The translations under genes were made by a program, and so were the position numbers. Positions 1-10,834 of a stretch of DNA of 64,000 nt are shown here, piece after piece; within the stretch, counting starts at the first letter, position 1, and each line of letters begins with the position of its first letter. A model generated the notes under the pieces. The model was not told the origin of the DNA, ran no database searches, and saw only the letters and a program-made list of their open reading frames with translations. The stretch is from Linum tenue (lineage: Eukaryota > Streptophyta > Magnoliopsida > Malpighiales > Linaceae), in NCBI GenBank assembly GCA_946122785.1, contig CAMGYJ010000011.1, positions 25,855,007 to 25,919,006 on the forward strand. Reading direction: 5' to 3'.

Positions 1-149
1 CTTCCAAACTACATTTAAGTGCTCTTCCTCGGTCAACTCTTGCTATGACATTATGGTTTGGTAGTGAAGGAGTTCTAAAACAATGTGGGGGGTTTCAATG
101 GCTTGAGTGCCAAGAAACCCTTCCTAGAGCATACACTTTGGTTTTCCGT

Positions 150-1545
150 GGCACTCTCTACTTTATTTACCCCGTTTTATTACCACTTTTTCGTTTCTCT
201 TTTCTTTTCTTTTCGGGGTCGTTTGGATGGATTAATTGATTGTGTGGTATTTGTGTGTTATTTGGAAAATTTGAGGATTAAATTGTCTTGTTTGGATGAA
301 CCAAATGGATTAGTTATTTTATATGTGGTATTTGATAAGAAAAGTAAGAAAATACCATAATGCCCTCTTCATCTGGTTAACCCATATGAAATCCCCAATT
401 AGTAGCGTCAATCTCTCCTTGTTCTATGAGAACATATTGCTGCTACTGCTACTGCTCGATTACAATGGATTACAAACCATTCACAAAAGAAATAAAGCAA
501 CCCATTCACATATCACCTCTATTGCTCGATTCCAACAAAAAACAATTCACAAACGGCTGCAATTAGCCATGTTGGGCAATGGGCATCTTCTATTGAAGGC
601 AATGAACTTGGAATCGGAGCGACAAATTGATTATTTCTGGGCATGCCGTTGTACTAGAGGGAACGAAAATGTCAACCGGTCAAGGCTTCAACCCTTCTCC
701 TTCTCCTTCTCCTTTGATTCTGTTACTCATCACCTTCTTATGCGGTGTTCTTCTTCTCCACAATTTTGCTCTACATGCAGCCCCTGTTTCATAAAGAGGG
801 AATAATCGGCCGGAGTGGAGGTCTTCAAATCTTGTAAAAAACCCAGAAAAACCAGAAGAATCAAGAGAATCCAAACCCAGTCCCTAATTGAAGAAGAAAC
901 ATAGGAACCAAACCCAACCCCCAATTGAAGAAGAAGCAGAACCCGAACCCCAATCTGTTCCCATATCACACATTCGCTGCCAACGGAGCTCGCCAAAATT
1001 CACCCAATTCATCCAAACCCAGAGCAATGTCAAAACGCAGAAATCGGAGAAGAGCCGGGGATGGAATCAAACGACAATGAGTTATTTCATTCATCGCTGC
1101 TCTAGCTCTGATATGCAGAGGTCTTAAGAGGAAGATGAATCGCTTCTGTTCATCTTCCGTTCGCCACCGCTGCTAACTCTCCTTCAACCTTGTTCATCAA
1201 AATCTAGGGTTCCCCATACTCAATTTGATCTACATGAAGAAAGGAATCCCAAAATAGCAGAAGAATTAATTTTCATCAAACGATTTTAGCTAAAGCCAGA
1301 AGTATCAATGGATTCAGAGAAAAGAGGAAGAAGGAAGGAGACAGGAGACAGGAGAGGGGCAAAATAACTCGATTTTTTGGTATTCTCAAATAACTCGGCC
1401 CACAATACCACATCAACCATAAAATTTTTCAAACACGTTATTATGGGCCAAATAGGATAACTCATTGAAAAAACTCATCCAAACGACCTCTTCTTTCTTT
1501 TTCTTTTCTTTTTGAGGGGGTACTAGAGAGTACAACCTTGCCACC
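150..1545. repeat. E1 3'-UTR foldback arms around a pyrimidine tract
   Basis: gtggc plus actctcta at about 149-161 can pair with tagagagt plus gccac at about 1524-1544, with an eight-base bulge. The tract between the arms is pyrimidine-rich and is interrupted by the TIR element at 215-1490. Counterparts with better pairing lie at 18142-18214, 22630-22695 and 42909-42982. Confidence 0.45.
215..1490. mobile_element. TIR DNA transposon, non-autonomous, about 1.28 kb
   Basis: The left end ggggtcgtttggatg and the reverse complement of the right end, gaggtcgtttggatg, form terminal inverted repeats. Weaker similarity continues inward: both ends contain gttattt and ggtattt motifs. The element lies in a pyrimidine-rich stretch of the E1 3' UTR, so the target duplication is ambiguous (ttc or a longer cttttc-like run). 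No transposase is visible. Two short frames inside (323-805 and 888-1127) resemble nothing known and were not called. The superfamily is uncertain, PIF/Harbinger or hAT. Confidence 0.55.
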
Positions 1546-2210
1546 TATACATTTAATGACCAATGCTCTCTTTTCAAGAACTCACTCCAACACTACACTT
1601 CCTTTTCCATTCCTAGCATGAACCGCACACAAACCTCCTATGTAGAACCTCTATGGAAACTCAAAAGTGAGAGCTCCAGGACACAAGGACGACTCATGTT
1701 TATACACGAAGAAAGGATTGGGGGTCGTTCTATTAACACCATTAAGCTCACAAGCACAAAGCTCCTACTGTAAGAACGACCCTCGAAGTCACAAGGCTCA
1801 AAGGGGTTGACTAGTGGATAACACATTTCGGAACAATCAACATTTGGGCGTGGACTAATCCTATGCCTCCATAATATTTACTAGTGAAAACTGTGATGTT
1901 ACTCGCCATGGTAAGAGGGATCTAAGCACACAAGAAAAAAACGATATGCTCAAAGCTCACAAGGCTACCTAGTCACCCAACCATCTATTCCAATTCACAA
2001 AACACAATGCATGGCAAATTGTAGTCAACAAGTAATTGAGTCAAGACATCCATTCATTTATGCACACATGAGAACTAAACTTTTGTAATATCCTAATGGG
2101 CCTCTCAGTCATCATCATAGGATATAGTCGATCACATGCAACAAATCAGGATCAATGCCAATAAACACGAGATTTTCCCACAAACCGGCCACTTTGATCA
2201 TGCAAACATT

Positions 2211-2261
2211 GCTTGGAGCCCTCAAATTTTTCAAATTTGGGCATACAACAAGGCTCCAAGC
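2211..2261 (-). other. E1 copy of conserved double hairpin
   Basis: The outer stem gcttggagcc (2211-2220) pairs perfectly with ggctccaagc (2252-2261). An inner stem caaattt (2223-2229) pairs with aaatttg (2233-2239). The same nested arrangement is found at 17476-17523, 23283-23331 and 43445-43492. It lies about 40 bases from the upstream polypurine-like motif (about 2290-2334). Confidence 0.7.
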
Positions 2262-2599
2262 ATGAATCACACTCATACAAGCATAATAGTAAACTAACCC
2301 CTACAGTTAAGCTCGATATTGCCCTCAATGGCATAAGATAGGGGTAGAATGATGTTACCGCTTGGGCTTGGTGAGTGAAAGTTGGAATCGATTCCGGGGT
2401 AGGATATTTGGAGCTTCAAGGAGAGAAAAAAACACACACAAAAACACAATATGACTCACTCGAGGCGAGGTTATTACAAACACAATACGATATTAGTAGT
2501 AGTATATGGTCACACACACACAAAAGAAAGAAAAATAACAAAAACAAGTTGAGTTACAAGTGGTGAAGTGGGGCGAAAGAAATAGGTTTTGCCACTTGT

Positions 2600-3800
2600 C
2601 TCACTCGTCGTCTACCTCTCGCGGGTGGATGAACCCTCCCTCTCATTTGGAAGGAGGCCCTGGCATCGTGCTATTAGCTTGAGGAGGTCGGTCTGCCGGT
2701 CTAGCCGGGAAGTCACTCCCACAAAGCTCGTCTCTAGGCGATCCACCCTCTGGACGAGGGGATCACCTTCTGCTGATGGTGGTGGTGGCTGGGCTGGGCG
2801 CTGGAGCGCAGGACGCCGCCGCCGGCCGGGTGCTCGAGCAGGTGATTGCTCTGCTGGTGGGCCCTCTAGATTAGGCTCCACTGGAGCCGGGTCGACTGCT
2901 GCTCGGATGGCTCCTGATGGTCGGAGTCCCTCGAGGTACTCCACTCCTCGCTCTCCCTGGAGTACCAGCTTATGGTTGTAAAGGGTCGCCACCGGGAAGC
3001 GCTCCGTCCTCCAAAAGTTGGTGCACCGAGCCAGATCCACGTGGAAGTGTCAGGCCATCCTCGTAATGAGGCCCCCCATGTGCATGGTGTCCATTCTATT
3101 CCGCCCCAGATATCGGGCGAAAGAAGTGGTGATCAGAGTTCACAGATGGATCGGCTCCGCTGGACTCCTCATAGAGTAGAGAGCGATTAGCCCTCTGTTC
3201 GTCATTAGATGGCCTGACAGCAAGCTGGGGACGACCTAGCGGGTGAGCAAAGTGTGGAGGATCCTCTAAGGGGTCCACAGCTTCACTGCATTGGTGCGGC
3301 TCCCCCAAACTCGTCTTGCTCGTGCTCGGGACGGCAGAGGGCTCGGAATGCTCCCTGATAGTTGAAGTCCACTGTGTAGTGTCACTCTGTCATCGTCATG
3401 TGGGTGGTGTCGAGCCCCATTGTCCTGAGCAAAGGCGTCGTAGGTTAGCACTCGAGGGCTGACCTCCCATCATGAACTCCACGTGCGGTCGGCTCTTCTT
3501 GTTGGCCGGGACAACGTGGGATAAAGTGGAGTAGAACTCCACGCAGATCTTATGGTAGATTTGCTGGCCCACCATCGGGAGTTGGGGCCACTGGGGTTGA
3601 AAAAGCACCCTAGACATCGCGGCTCGGCACCTGAATAGGTTGAACATGTCCAGGTCCAGCCACCAATGAGGCCCAATCGGGTTGTTCCTCTGGCATGCAA
3701 ACTTGTCGCCAAACTCGGGGTGATGCACCATGTAGCTGATGTACTCGTGCTCCAAGTTAACCATCCTGTACAAATTGGAAAAGATACACCATACATGGAA
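2600..3800 (-). pseudogene. Degenerate Athila ORF1-like protein gene inside E1
   Basis: Minus-strand frames from about 3773 down to 2612 read as pieces of one protein broken by frameshifts and stops. A possible splice acceptor (tttgtacag) sits at the upstream edge. The middle contains PHWWLDLDMFNLF and KICVEFYSTL. Another frame then reads LIALYSMRSPAEPIH followed by a MGGLITRMA motif. The C-terminal part is proline/arginine-rich with a short heptad-like stretch (VDRLETSFVGVTSRLDRQ). The order EF-hydrophobic, LYSM, ITRM resembles the Arabidopsis retrotransposon ORF-1 (ATHILA, PF03078) family, whose function is unknown. It lies between the E1 protease and the 3' UTR. E2 and E3 lack it at this position. 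The family assignment is by eye and tentative. Confidence 0.4.
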
Positions 3801-4559
3801 ACAATCATCAAATACTGCTTATTGGGAGGAAAAGAGATTCCCCCCACACTTATATTTTCACCATGGATATCAAACATTAAAGCTCAAGCACATCGTGGCA
3901 TGGTTGTGGTTATTTCACGGTTCACTCACACAAAAATCCGAACCACAACCCAAACCACGGTGGTTACCATCCACCAATAAAGGCTAAAGCCCCGCATGGA
4001 TTCACAAAATAGCACTTGGTGGGCAAATTCTAAAAATATAGACAATTCGGTTCAAACATGCCCACCAAGGCTCAGCTAGGCTCAAGCATTAACATTCCAC
4101 CATTCAACTGACCTAATTCACCTAATTCCTCGCCCTAATTCTAGGTTCAACATTCAAAGCATGAAAATTATCCTCACTTCACTACCTAATCCGATTCTCC
4201 CAAAATTAACTAGGTGGAGCTGAAAACCCAACCTGGAGACGTAAGTAGTACGTAGGAGGAAGTGAGGTGCGGGCGAGGAAGGCTAACATGGGCAAAAAAC
4301 AGGCCGGAGAGGGGTCGTCAGAGTTTTGTCGGAAGCTCGTCAGAGACTCGCCGCCGGTGACTTGACCGGAAAAAACTTGCCCCAAATCTCCCCCAGAATC
4401 GCAACACAGGCCGGTTTTGACGAGGGGAGAATGGGTATGAAGTTGGTTTTGGGATTTGCTGCCGGAAATGGGTGAAAAATGAAAGATCCGTCAAAATTTT
4501 GCGGTTTTCCGACGAGAATTTGAATTTTTCGGGGATTTTTGGGTTGTGAAGTGAAGAGT

Positions 4560-4790
4560 TGCCGTTCACGTCCCTTTTATAGGCGAAGCACGGAGTTCAC
4601 GGACGAGTTGCCTTGTTCACGGTCTTAGAGAACGTGAACACTCAAATCCGTCCGAGAACTGAAGTTGGTCGGCAGGTGGTGAACATGCAGAAGCGCCAAG
4701 TTTACGGACGTGTTTGCTTGTTCACGGTCTTGTAAGACCGTGAACTCAGCAACCATCTGTGAACTTTAGTGGGAACAAGGCGCTTTTGAG
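4560..4790 (-). promoter_or_regulatory. TATA box and gttcacgg/ccgtgaac palindromic module
   Basis: On the minus strand, tataaaag (plus 4574-4581) is a good TATA box pointing at the degenerate ORF at 2600-3800. Just upstream lie several copies of gttcacgg and its complement ccgtgaac, some as local inverted repeats (cacggtcttgtaagaccgtg). The same motif class fills the LTR at 27236-27480. The module may be the promoter of the extra ORF; this is inference. Confidence 0.4.
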
Positions 4791-4946
4791 AAAAAATTGA
4801 CTCAACCTATTCCACCGTTCCTCCTAATCGATCACAACTCAACCTTAAAACGCAAAACCACAAGACTTGGCACGGGGAAACCACTTGACCACTTGAACTC
4901 TTCACTTCACACAAAAACGAAAATAAGGAAAAGAAAACAAACCTCC

Positions 4947-4964
4947 GTTGGGTTGCCTCCCAAC
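4947..4964 (-). other. E1 copy of post-ORF hairpin gttggg-ttgcct-cccaac
   Basis: A six-base perfect stem with loop ttgcct, followed by the conserved aagcgct. The equivalents at 23550-23567 and 43799-43816 have gtgggg/ccccac stems with the same loop, a compensating pair change. The site lies between the protease C-terminus and the 3' UTR. Confidence 0.65.
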
Positions 4965-5006
4965 AAGCGCTAAGTTATCGTCATTGGCTTGACGGTTGGG
5001 GATCAA

Positions 5007-5467
5007 TCACGTCTTGGAACGTGATGCCACCAGGAGTGCATCCACCACACTCACGGGGCGGGGCTTGTAGCCTTCCATCTCAAGCTCCCTGAGTTGGCCC
5101 TCTTGGTTGACCGACTTAGCTTTGGCCTTCTCCTTCCTTCGGTCCAAGGCTTCCTTCATCTTTTGTCTCCAAGCACTCTTCCTCTTTTCCTTGGGCATAG
5201 TACCCTCCTTGACTTCATGCTCAACATTACCACAAGCAACACAAGTAATATTGGGGTTTTCCTTGAGAGGCACTCCTCCACTCACATTCACATCCTTCGA
5301 AACCAACTCCTTCGCTTTCTCACTTATAGGCCTAGGATCAATTTCAAGCTTGATTCTCTCCTCACCATCCCTATGAATTAAGGTCCCCTCATTAACGTCT
5401 ATCAATGCCTTGGTGGTTGCGAGGAATGGACGACCGAGTATGAGCCGATTTGTACTTCCAAGCTTTG
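5007..5467 (-). pseudogene. E1 protease C-terminal fragment and following linker
   Basis: The minus-strand frame contains LILGRPFLATTKALIDVNEG, the end of the plant retropepsin-like domain, then a charged linker rich in K, E and R (AWRQKMKEALDRRKEKAK). Its upstream half is at 13698-13971, separated by the solo LTR. Joining the two flanks does not keep one frame, so there was also a small indel. The charged linker has no counterpart in E2 or E3. Around 5240-5270 it carries CVACGNVEH, a possible partial zinc motif without enough ligands to call. Confidence 0.7.
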
Positions 5468-6539
5468 GTCGGTGACACGCTAAAACACAACACCAAACTG
5501 CGACCAAGTGTAATCGCAATCCGGAAATGCAATAAAGTGGCAAGCTCTATTTGTCATCCCGGGGTCTAGATCTACTGCCTACTCCGTGATTATCTATTAT
5601 CTAGCAAACTAAGTCGAGTAATTGTGATTTTAAGTAAAAGCAGTAAGAAAGCAGGATATGGTTCAAAGTTCTTTAGCAAGGGAAGAGTCACTCGGGAATG
5701 AGTCCCCCTAGATCCTTAGTTAGGTCAAGGTTGTAATTACCCTGGGTTGATTAACTGTTGATTAAACTGCGAAAGATCCGATAGTAGCTTGCAATCTCTT
5801 AAGCTGACCAAGCCCTCTCAGGCAGACTAACCGGCAGGCGACTAGCCTTCACCGGGATAGACTGTTGAGGCAATAAACATAGAACTCCACTACTGGAATT
5901 GGATTCCAGTACAAATCAGTAAATCGATTAACTCTCGTATAACCAATCTACCACTACCGATTGATGAAGCTCTAATACCTAATCAGATTCTATCTATCTC
6001 AGGTTGCAGCAGAAATCAGGAAAAGTTGATCAGTTTCAATTGACTCAATGAATTATGCATCAATCGATTAAAATCAATCAGTATATCGATCCCAAAGCAT
6101 TACAATCAAGATTCCTAACACATGGAACTAGGGTTCTTCATACCCAAGTGAGAGAAGGTTCTACTCCATAGAGAGAGAGAGAGGAAAACAGAATTCAGAG
6201 TAGTCATACTCATAAAGATGAGGATAATCTGCTCTGGGATGTCGATCTTCACTCCTGGGATGCAATCTGGGCTTCAATGGTGAGAAATACACTCCAAATA
6301 GCTCCGTGAACGGCTATTTGCCGCCAACCAAATTGCTATTTGCCGCCACCCAAAAAAAAAAAAAAATGAATTCAAATTTTGAATTCAAATTTTGAATTCT
6401 CCCTTCCTTCCCTTCCTATAAATTCGAATACCATAACATTTGACTCATTCCAACAAAAACACTTTTGTCGACGAGCCCAGTGCCTCCGTCGCCGGCCAAC
6501 CTCCCGTCGTCCTCAATCGTCGGAAAACAAGTAAGTTTA

Positions 6540-6965
6540 CTTTTTCCGGCAAGTTTTTCAGTTTTCCGGCAATTTTTCCAGTTTTCCGGCGAAAAACACG
6601 GTGGGCCGAAAAAAATATGCGGCCGGAACGTGGCCGGGCCGAAAAATATTTTCGGCCGGCGCGACGCCCAGCCGAAAAATTCTTTCGGCCCGGCGACGTT
6701 CCGGCCGCAAATGTTTTTCGGCCGGTCGCCGAACGCGCCGCGGGAAAAATTTTCGGCGGCGCGTTCGGCGACCGGCCGAAAAAAAATTGCAGCCGGAACG
6801 TCGCCGGGCCGAAAGAATTTTTCGGCTGGGCGTCGCGCCGGCCGAAAAATTTTTTCGGCCCGGCCACGTTCCGCCCGCAAGAGTTTTTCGGCCCGGCGCC
6901 GCTCTGGCCGCAAATATTTTTCGGTCCGGCGGCGCGTGGGCCGCAATTTTTTTTCGGCCCGGCGA
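6540..6965. repeat. Left GC-rich foldback of the MULE
   Basis: A very GC-rich stretch built from short modules such as ggccgggccgaaaaa. It folds back on itself around 6743; arms of roughly 120 bases (about 6625-6735 and 6752-6870) are near-complementary. Because stops are rare in it, several spurious long frames appear in all directions; none is called. Confidence 0.75.
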
Positions 6966-7124
6966 GTTTTTTTATTTAATTTAATATGTTAATTAATTAG
7001 TCAATAAAAGTTACTTAATTAGTTATTAGAAATTATTCTTAATATTTTTTTAAGTTGGTGTATAAATATTTTTTTTGTAATAGGCGTATGAATCTTTAAT
7101 TACTTAGATTAGTTAATAGAAAAT

Positions 7125-7440
7125 TAATTAATTAAGTTAATAGTACATTAGTTAATAGTAAATTAATTAATTAGTGATTAATGAACAATTAATGTTAATA
7201 GTACATTAGTTAATAGAAATTTAATTAATTAGTGCGCATCTAAGTATGATAGTGATTAATTAGTGATTAATTAACAATTAATGTTAATAGTATATTAGTT
7301 AATAGAAATTTAATTAATTAGTGCGCATCTAAGTATGATATTAATTAATTTGTGATTAATTAACAATTAATGTTAATAGTACATTAGTTAATAGAAATTT
7401 AATTAATTAGTGCGCATCTAAGTATGATATTGTGTAAATT
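7125..7440. repeat. AT-rich tandem repeat, about 3 units of ~105 bp
   Basis: Units contain ttaatagtacattagttaa, then aattaattagtgcgcatct and aagtatgata. Three units are close copies and a further partial unit lies upstream. They lie immediately before the PMD start at 7453, so they are part of its 5' region. The preceding 6966-7124 is AT-rich without other visible structure. Confidence 0.75.
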
Positions 7441-7452
7441 TGTAGATAAGAT

Positions 7453-9465
7453 ATGGATGATGCGGGTGGGAGTGAGTTGCATAGATTCGATGGTAGGGTT
7501 GTTGATGCATCAACACGAAGGAAGAGATCACTTAGGGTTGTAAATCAGTCACAGGCTCCTACTGTAGTTGCTCGTTCGTCATTAGGGGCGTCTGGCTCCC
7601 ATGGGGGGAACCAGGGTGCTGCATCGAGAGTGGTCTCGGCTGAGTTTGATGAGGACGATAATGATGAGGAGGCGAAGGTCCCTCCACCTACGCGTGGACA
7701 TGGACGAGTGCAGGATCGTACGGCAACATCACGTCCTGCTATGTATAGGGACCGAGCTGGGCGATTCGTACCACCTGCTCGTGAGGAGACAGAGAGCTCG
7801 GGGACTGGACGGAGTAGGGGAGGACGTTCGAGTGGTCCTCCACCGTGGGAGCTTGTTGGTGAGTGTCCTGGTGGACCTACGGATCCTAGCCTCATTAGGA
7901 GCTTCCGTGGCCACGCTTCCTACGCACTTTGGACGGGGCTTGGAGATCGAGGGGTCATCAGTTGCTACACCCGTACAGGGGCGGTTGATTATCTTGGGAG
8001 CTACGTGTTTACTCATGTTGAGGTGGAGGATCTGGTTCAGCGGTCAGGTCTCCAGCACCTGATCTACTCTATGTTCCGCAGGATAGCGATTGACGAGGCT
8101 TTGATCTCAGCTTTTGTGGAGAGGTGGCAGCCAGACACGAACACCTTCCACTTGCCTTTTGGAGAGATGACGATCCTCCTCCACGATGTTCAGTACTTAC
8201 TGCAGATTCCTGTTGAGGGACGACTGATGAGTAGGACTTCTGCGCAGCTTGACCATCCGGAGGTGGGTTTGTGTGCGCTTCTTGGGATGAACTCGGAGCA
8301 GTTGAGTGGTCGTTCGGAGGCCCCTGGATTTGGTAGTAAGGGTAAGTGGTACGAGAAGGGTGGTTTTCTTGCGGAGGTGGCGTCCAGATACTTGCAGGTG
8401 AACGGGACAGATGTGACAGAGGCGCAGTCGTACTTGTTGTTGATGTTGGGGTCCACTTTGTTTGTGGACAAGAGTAGAGACAGGGTTCGGCCGGTGGTGA
8501 ACCTATTTTTGGACGAGTTGGAGGAGATAGATCAGTACAGTTGGGCGTCCGGTACACTTGCTTGGTTGTACAGATGCCTTGGTCAGGCGTCTCGTGCTGG
8601 TGCCAGGGGGTGGCTGGTTGTCTCACACTTCTGCAGTGTTGGATCTACGAGTACTTTCCGGGTTTCAGTCCATCTCACTTTGAGCCACCTGTCGTTGGAC
8701 CTGATGAGGCTTGGGCTTCACGATGGATTGGGCAGCCGACGACCGGTTCTGTGGCTGATCCCAGTGTGAGGTTGGCGTTCTACCGTCGAGCTCTTGACAG
8801 CTTGACCCCTTCTGATGTGTGTTGGACACCTTTCCATCAGAGGCCTCATCAGGCAGTGCGTCGCTCTTTGTACACTGGAGTGATTCGGTTCGCTGATATA
8901 GGCGAGTTCTATGATCCAGCCCGTTGCCTCCGACAGTTTGGATACCGACAGATGGTACCGCCTCCCCCTTCGCGTCCTCAGCGAGCAGACCGACCAGAGG
9001 CACCTGGTGGATATGTCATTCGGATTCCTGAGAGTTTTGATGCTGCATGGGATGCTCTGCTATCCCACATGGTTCATATAGACATGTACTCTCAGCCCTG
9101 GAGGAGGTATCCATATGAGACTACGGTCGACTATCTTGACTGGTTCGTGGCGCACTCTCATTGTAGAGTCCTACAGGATGATGGAGATGCAGATCGACTA
9201 GTTGACTCCGCAGCGGTAAGATTTGACCACTAGACCGTTACTCTATTATAAATATACTTAGCGTGAAACTAACAATTGTTATTGTTTTTTTTTGTTTGTG
9301 CAGCGTGCTCGAGACCTTTTGTACACGTTTGCACCTGCAGTTCGAGCAGCAGCAGGGACCGAGGAGGAGTTTCTTGAGCATTCTCGACGAGCCTATAGGG
9401 CACTGCACGGAGTGCAGGATGTGTGGACTGAGTACTGGGCCTCCCAGGGACTCCCCCCTCCCTGA
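7453..9465 (+). pseudogene. Plant mobile domain (PMD) protein gene carried by the MULE
   Basis: The frame opens at ATG 7453 with a low-complexity, arginine/glycine-rich N-terminus (residues 1-140). A PMD-type domain follows (PF10536; relatives are Arabidopsis MAIN/MAIL1 and many transposon-borne copies). Motifs are FRGHASYALWTGLGDRG, FHLPFGEMTILLHDV and, after a frame change, CWIYEYFPGF. The frame shifts by one base in a run of five G at 8606-8610, so the gene needs one indel to be whole. A GT-AG intron is plausible at 9216-9303 (cg|gtaag ... tgtgcag|cg), keeping phase. Exon 2 ends with TGA at 9463-9465. The biochemical role of transposon PMDs is not known. The shift could be a real mutation or a homopolymer error. 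Confidence 0.75.
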
Positions 9466-9733
9466 TTTTTAGTTGTTTTTATGTTTAGATCGGATGTTTG
9501 ACTACTTATGTATGTTTGGATCAGATGTTTATGTTTAGACTGCATGTTTCCATGTTTATGTTTAGATAGGATGTTTGACTACTTATGTTTGGATCGGATG
9601 TTTGCACACTCATGATTAAAACATCGAGGGTAGATAATGAAATCCATAATGAAATCCATAAGTTCATAATGACACTAGAGCCATTTAAAATACAACTAGA
9701 AAAACAACAACATATAAATAGAGCATCGCAACA
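9466..9733. repeat. Convergent intergenic spacer of the MULE with short repeats
   Basis: Between the stop codons of the PMD gene and the OTU gene, 9475-9605 carries repeated atgtttagat-cggatgtttg and gactacttatg blocks in tandem. Nothing coding is seen. This is where the 3' ends of the two convergent genes meet. Confidence 0.5.
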
Positions 9734-10834
9734 CTATGCATTGCTCCTACCCCTACCCCTTCCCCTAGCTCTTCGGGGGTCTCTCTGCCTGGCTCGCTGC
9801 CGACCACCAAGACTCGCAAACAAATTTTGTCCAACCTCGAGAATAGCTTCCCATTCCGCCACATTAGGACTTGCTAGCCCATGCCAAAGTGGATGCAAAG
9901 GGGGTATGGGAAACTGATCCTGGTTGAAGTACAATCGAATGTATTGGTTGTTCACATAGTGCCGTGATAAGAACATGGTTGGTGGCAAAGTACCTGGGCC
10001 CGCATCAATAGGCAATACAATATAGGCACCATCGTAGCGGTTGGGTAGTGGACGGTTTGCATTATTGACATCAAACACCTGGTATGTGAAGACCATGACT
10101 GCGATGTTGTAGATGGTGGCAAACACGAACAAGTCCTCAGAATCCATCCATCGCCCCATTGGTGCGGAACCCGCCTCGAGCCAATTGATGCGGTCAATGT
10201 GAGCTAGTGGACCACCATTATACAAGTTCTCGTACTTCCAGAAATGTTGTTGGATTTCTTGGACAATCGTCGATCTCATGAGCAGATAGTGACTATCATC
10301 CCCATAAATACAATGAGAAAGTGCCCTAAAACCACAATGGCCGTCTGGACTAGGGTTGAAATCGCCTACCAACAAAGGTCGAACAAACTCTGGAAAAAGC
10401 TCATCGATGTAAGGGTAAGAATATTGCCCTGGGGGGCTCTGGGATGAGTAATCTACAAAAAAATACCAAACAGTCAAAATTACTTGGACAAAATTTACAA
10501 ACATAAACCAATTACTACTAGATGGACTACAATATTTAACCAATTACTCACCTGTATCATGCTCGTCAGATTCACCTCCACTCGATCGGGATCTGCCTCC
10601 ACTCGATCGGGATCTGCCTCCACTTGTTCGAGGCCGTCCTCTCGAATTCTCATTCACTTCCGGTTCCCTCACATTGTCCTCTGCTGGGTGAAGCCCATAG
10701 AATAGGGCATCTCTTGCTTGTCTCACTGCTTCAGGACCTCTTTCTTCCACCTCAACAGTAAGACGCCTAAAGTGTTCTCGTTGAAGCTCAATTTCATCAT
10801 TGACTTGTTGTTGATGTGGGGGGTTTTTATAATC
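9734..10834 (-). CDS. OTU-like cysteine protease domain, in frame downstream of the MULE transposase
   Basis: Exon A (10834-10552) continues in exactly the transposase frame after one TAG (10835-10837). It encodes a charged stretch (EIELQREHFRRLTVEVEERG) and an RS/G-rich repeat (SSGGRSR). A GT-AG intron of 99 bp (10551-10453; acag|gtgagt ... ttttgtag|at) keeps phase. Exon B (10452-9734) carries the OTU core: NPSPDGHCGFRALS supplies the Asp and nucleophile Cys, and SRHYVNNQYIRLYF the catalytic His. A basic tail (RARGRGRGRSNA) ends the protein. OTU domains (PF02338) usually remove ubiquitin; the substrate here is unknown. The domain may be expressed by splicing around or reading through the TAG, or the TAG may be a recent mutation in a transposase-OTU fusion. 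Confidence 0.75.

Noticed and set aside
323..1127. Plus-strand frames in the TIR element as a possible captured gene
   Set aside because: No domain or splice pattern could be recognised and composition is simple.
6416..6992. Several overlapping frames of 100-180 residues on both strands
   Set aside because: They come from the GC-rich foldback, which lacks stops in all frames; the proteins are low-complexity repeats of GRKxFSAG/PAEKFFRPG type.
8069..8626. Minus-strand frame of 185 residues opposite the PMD gene
   Set aside because: It is a shadow of the PMD coding strand with no family features; plus-strand motifs are clear.
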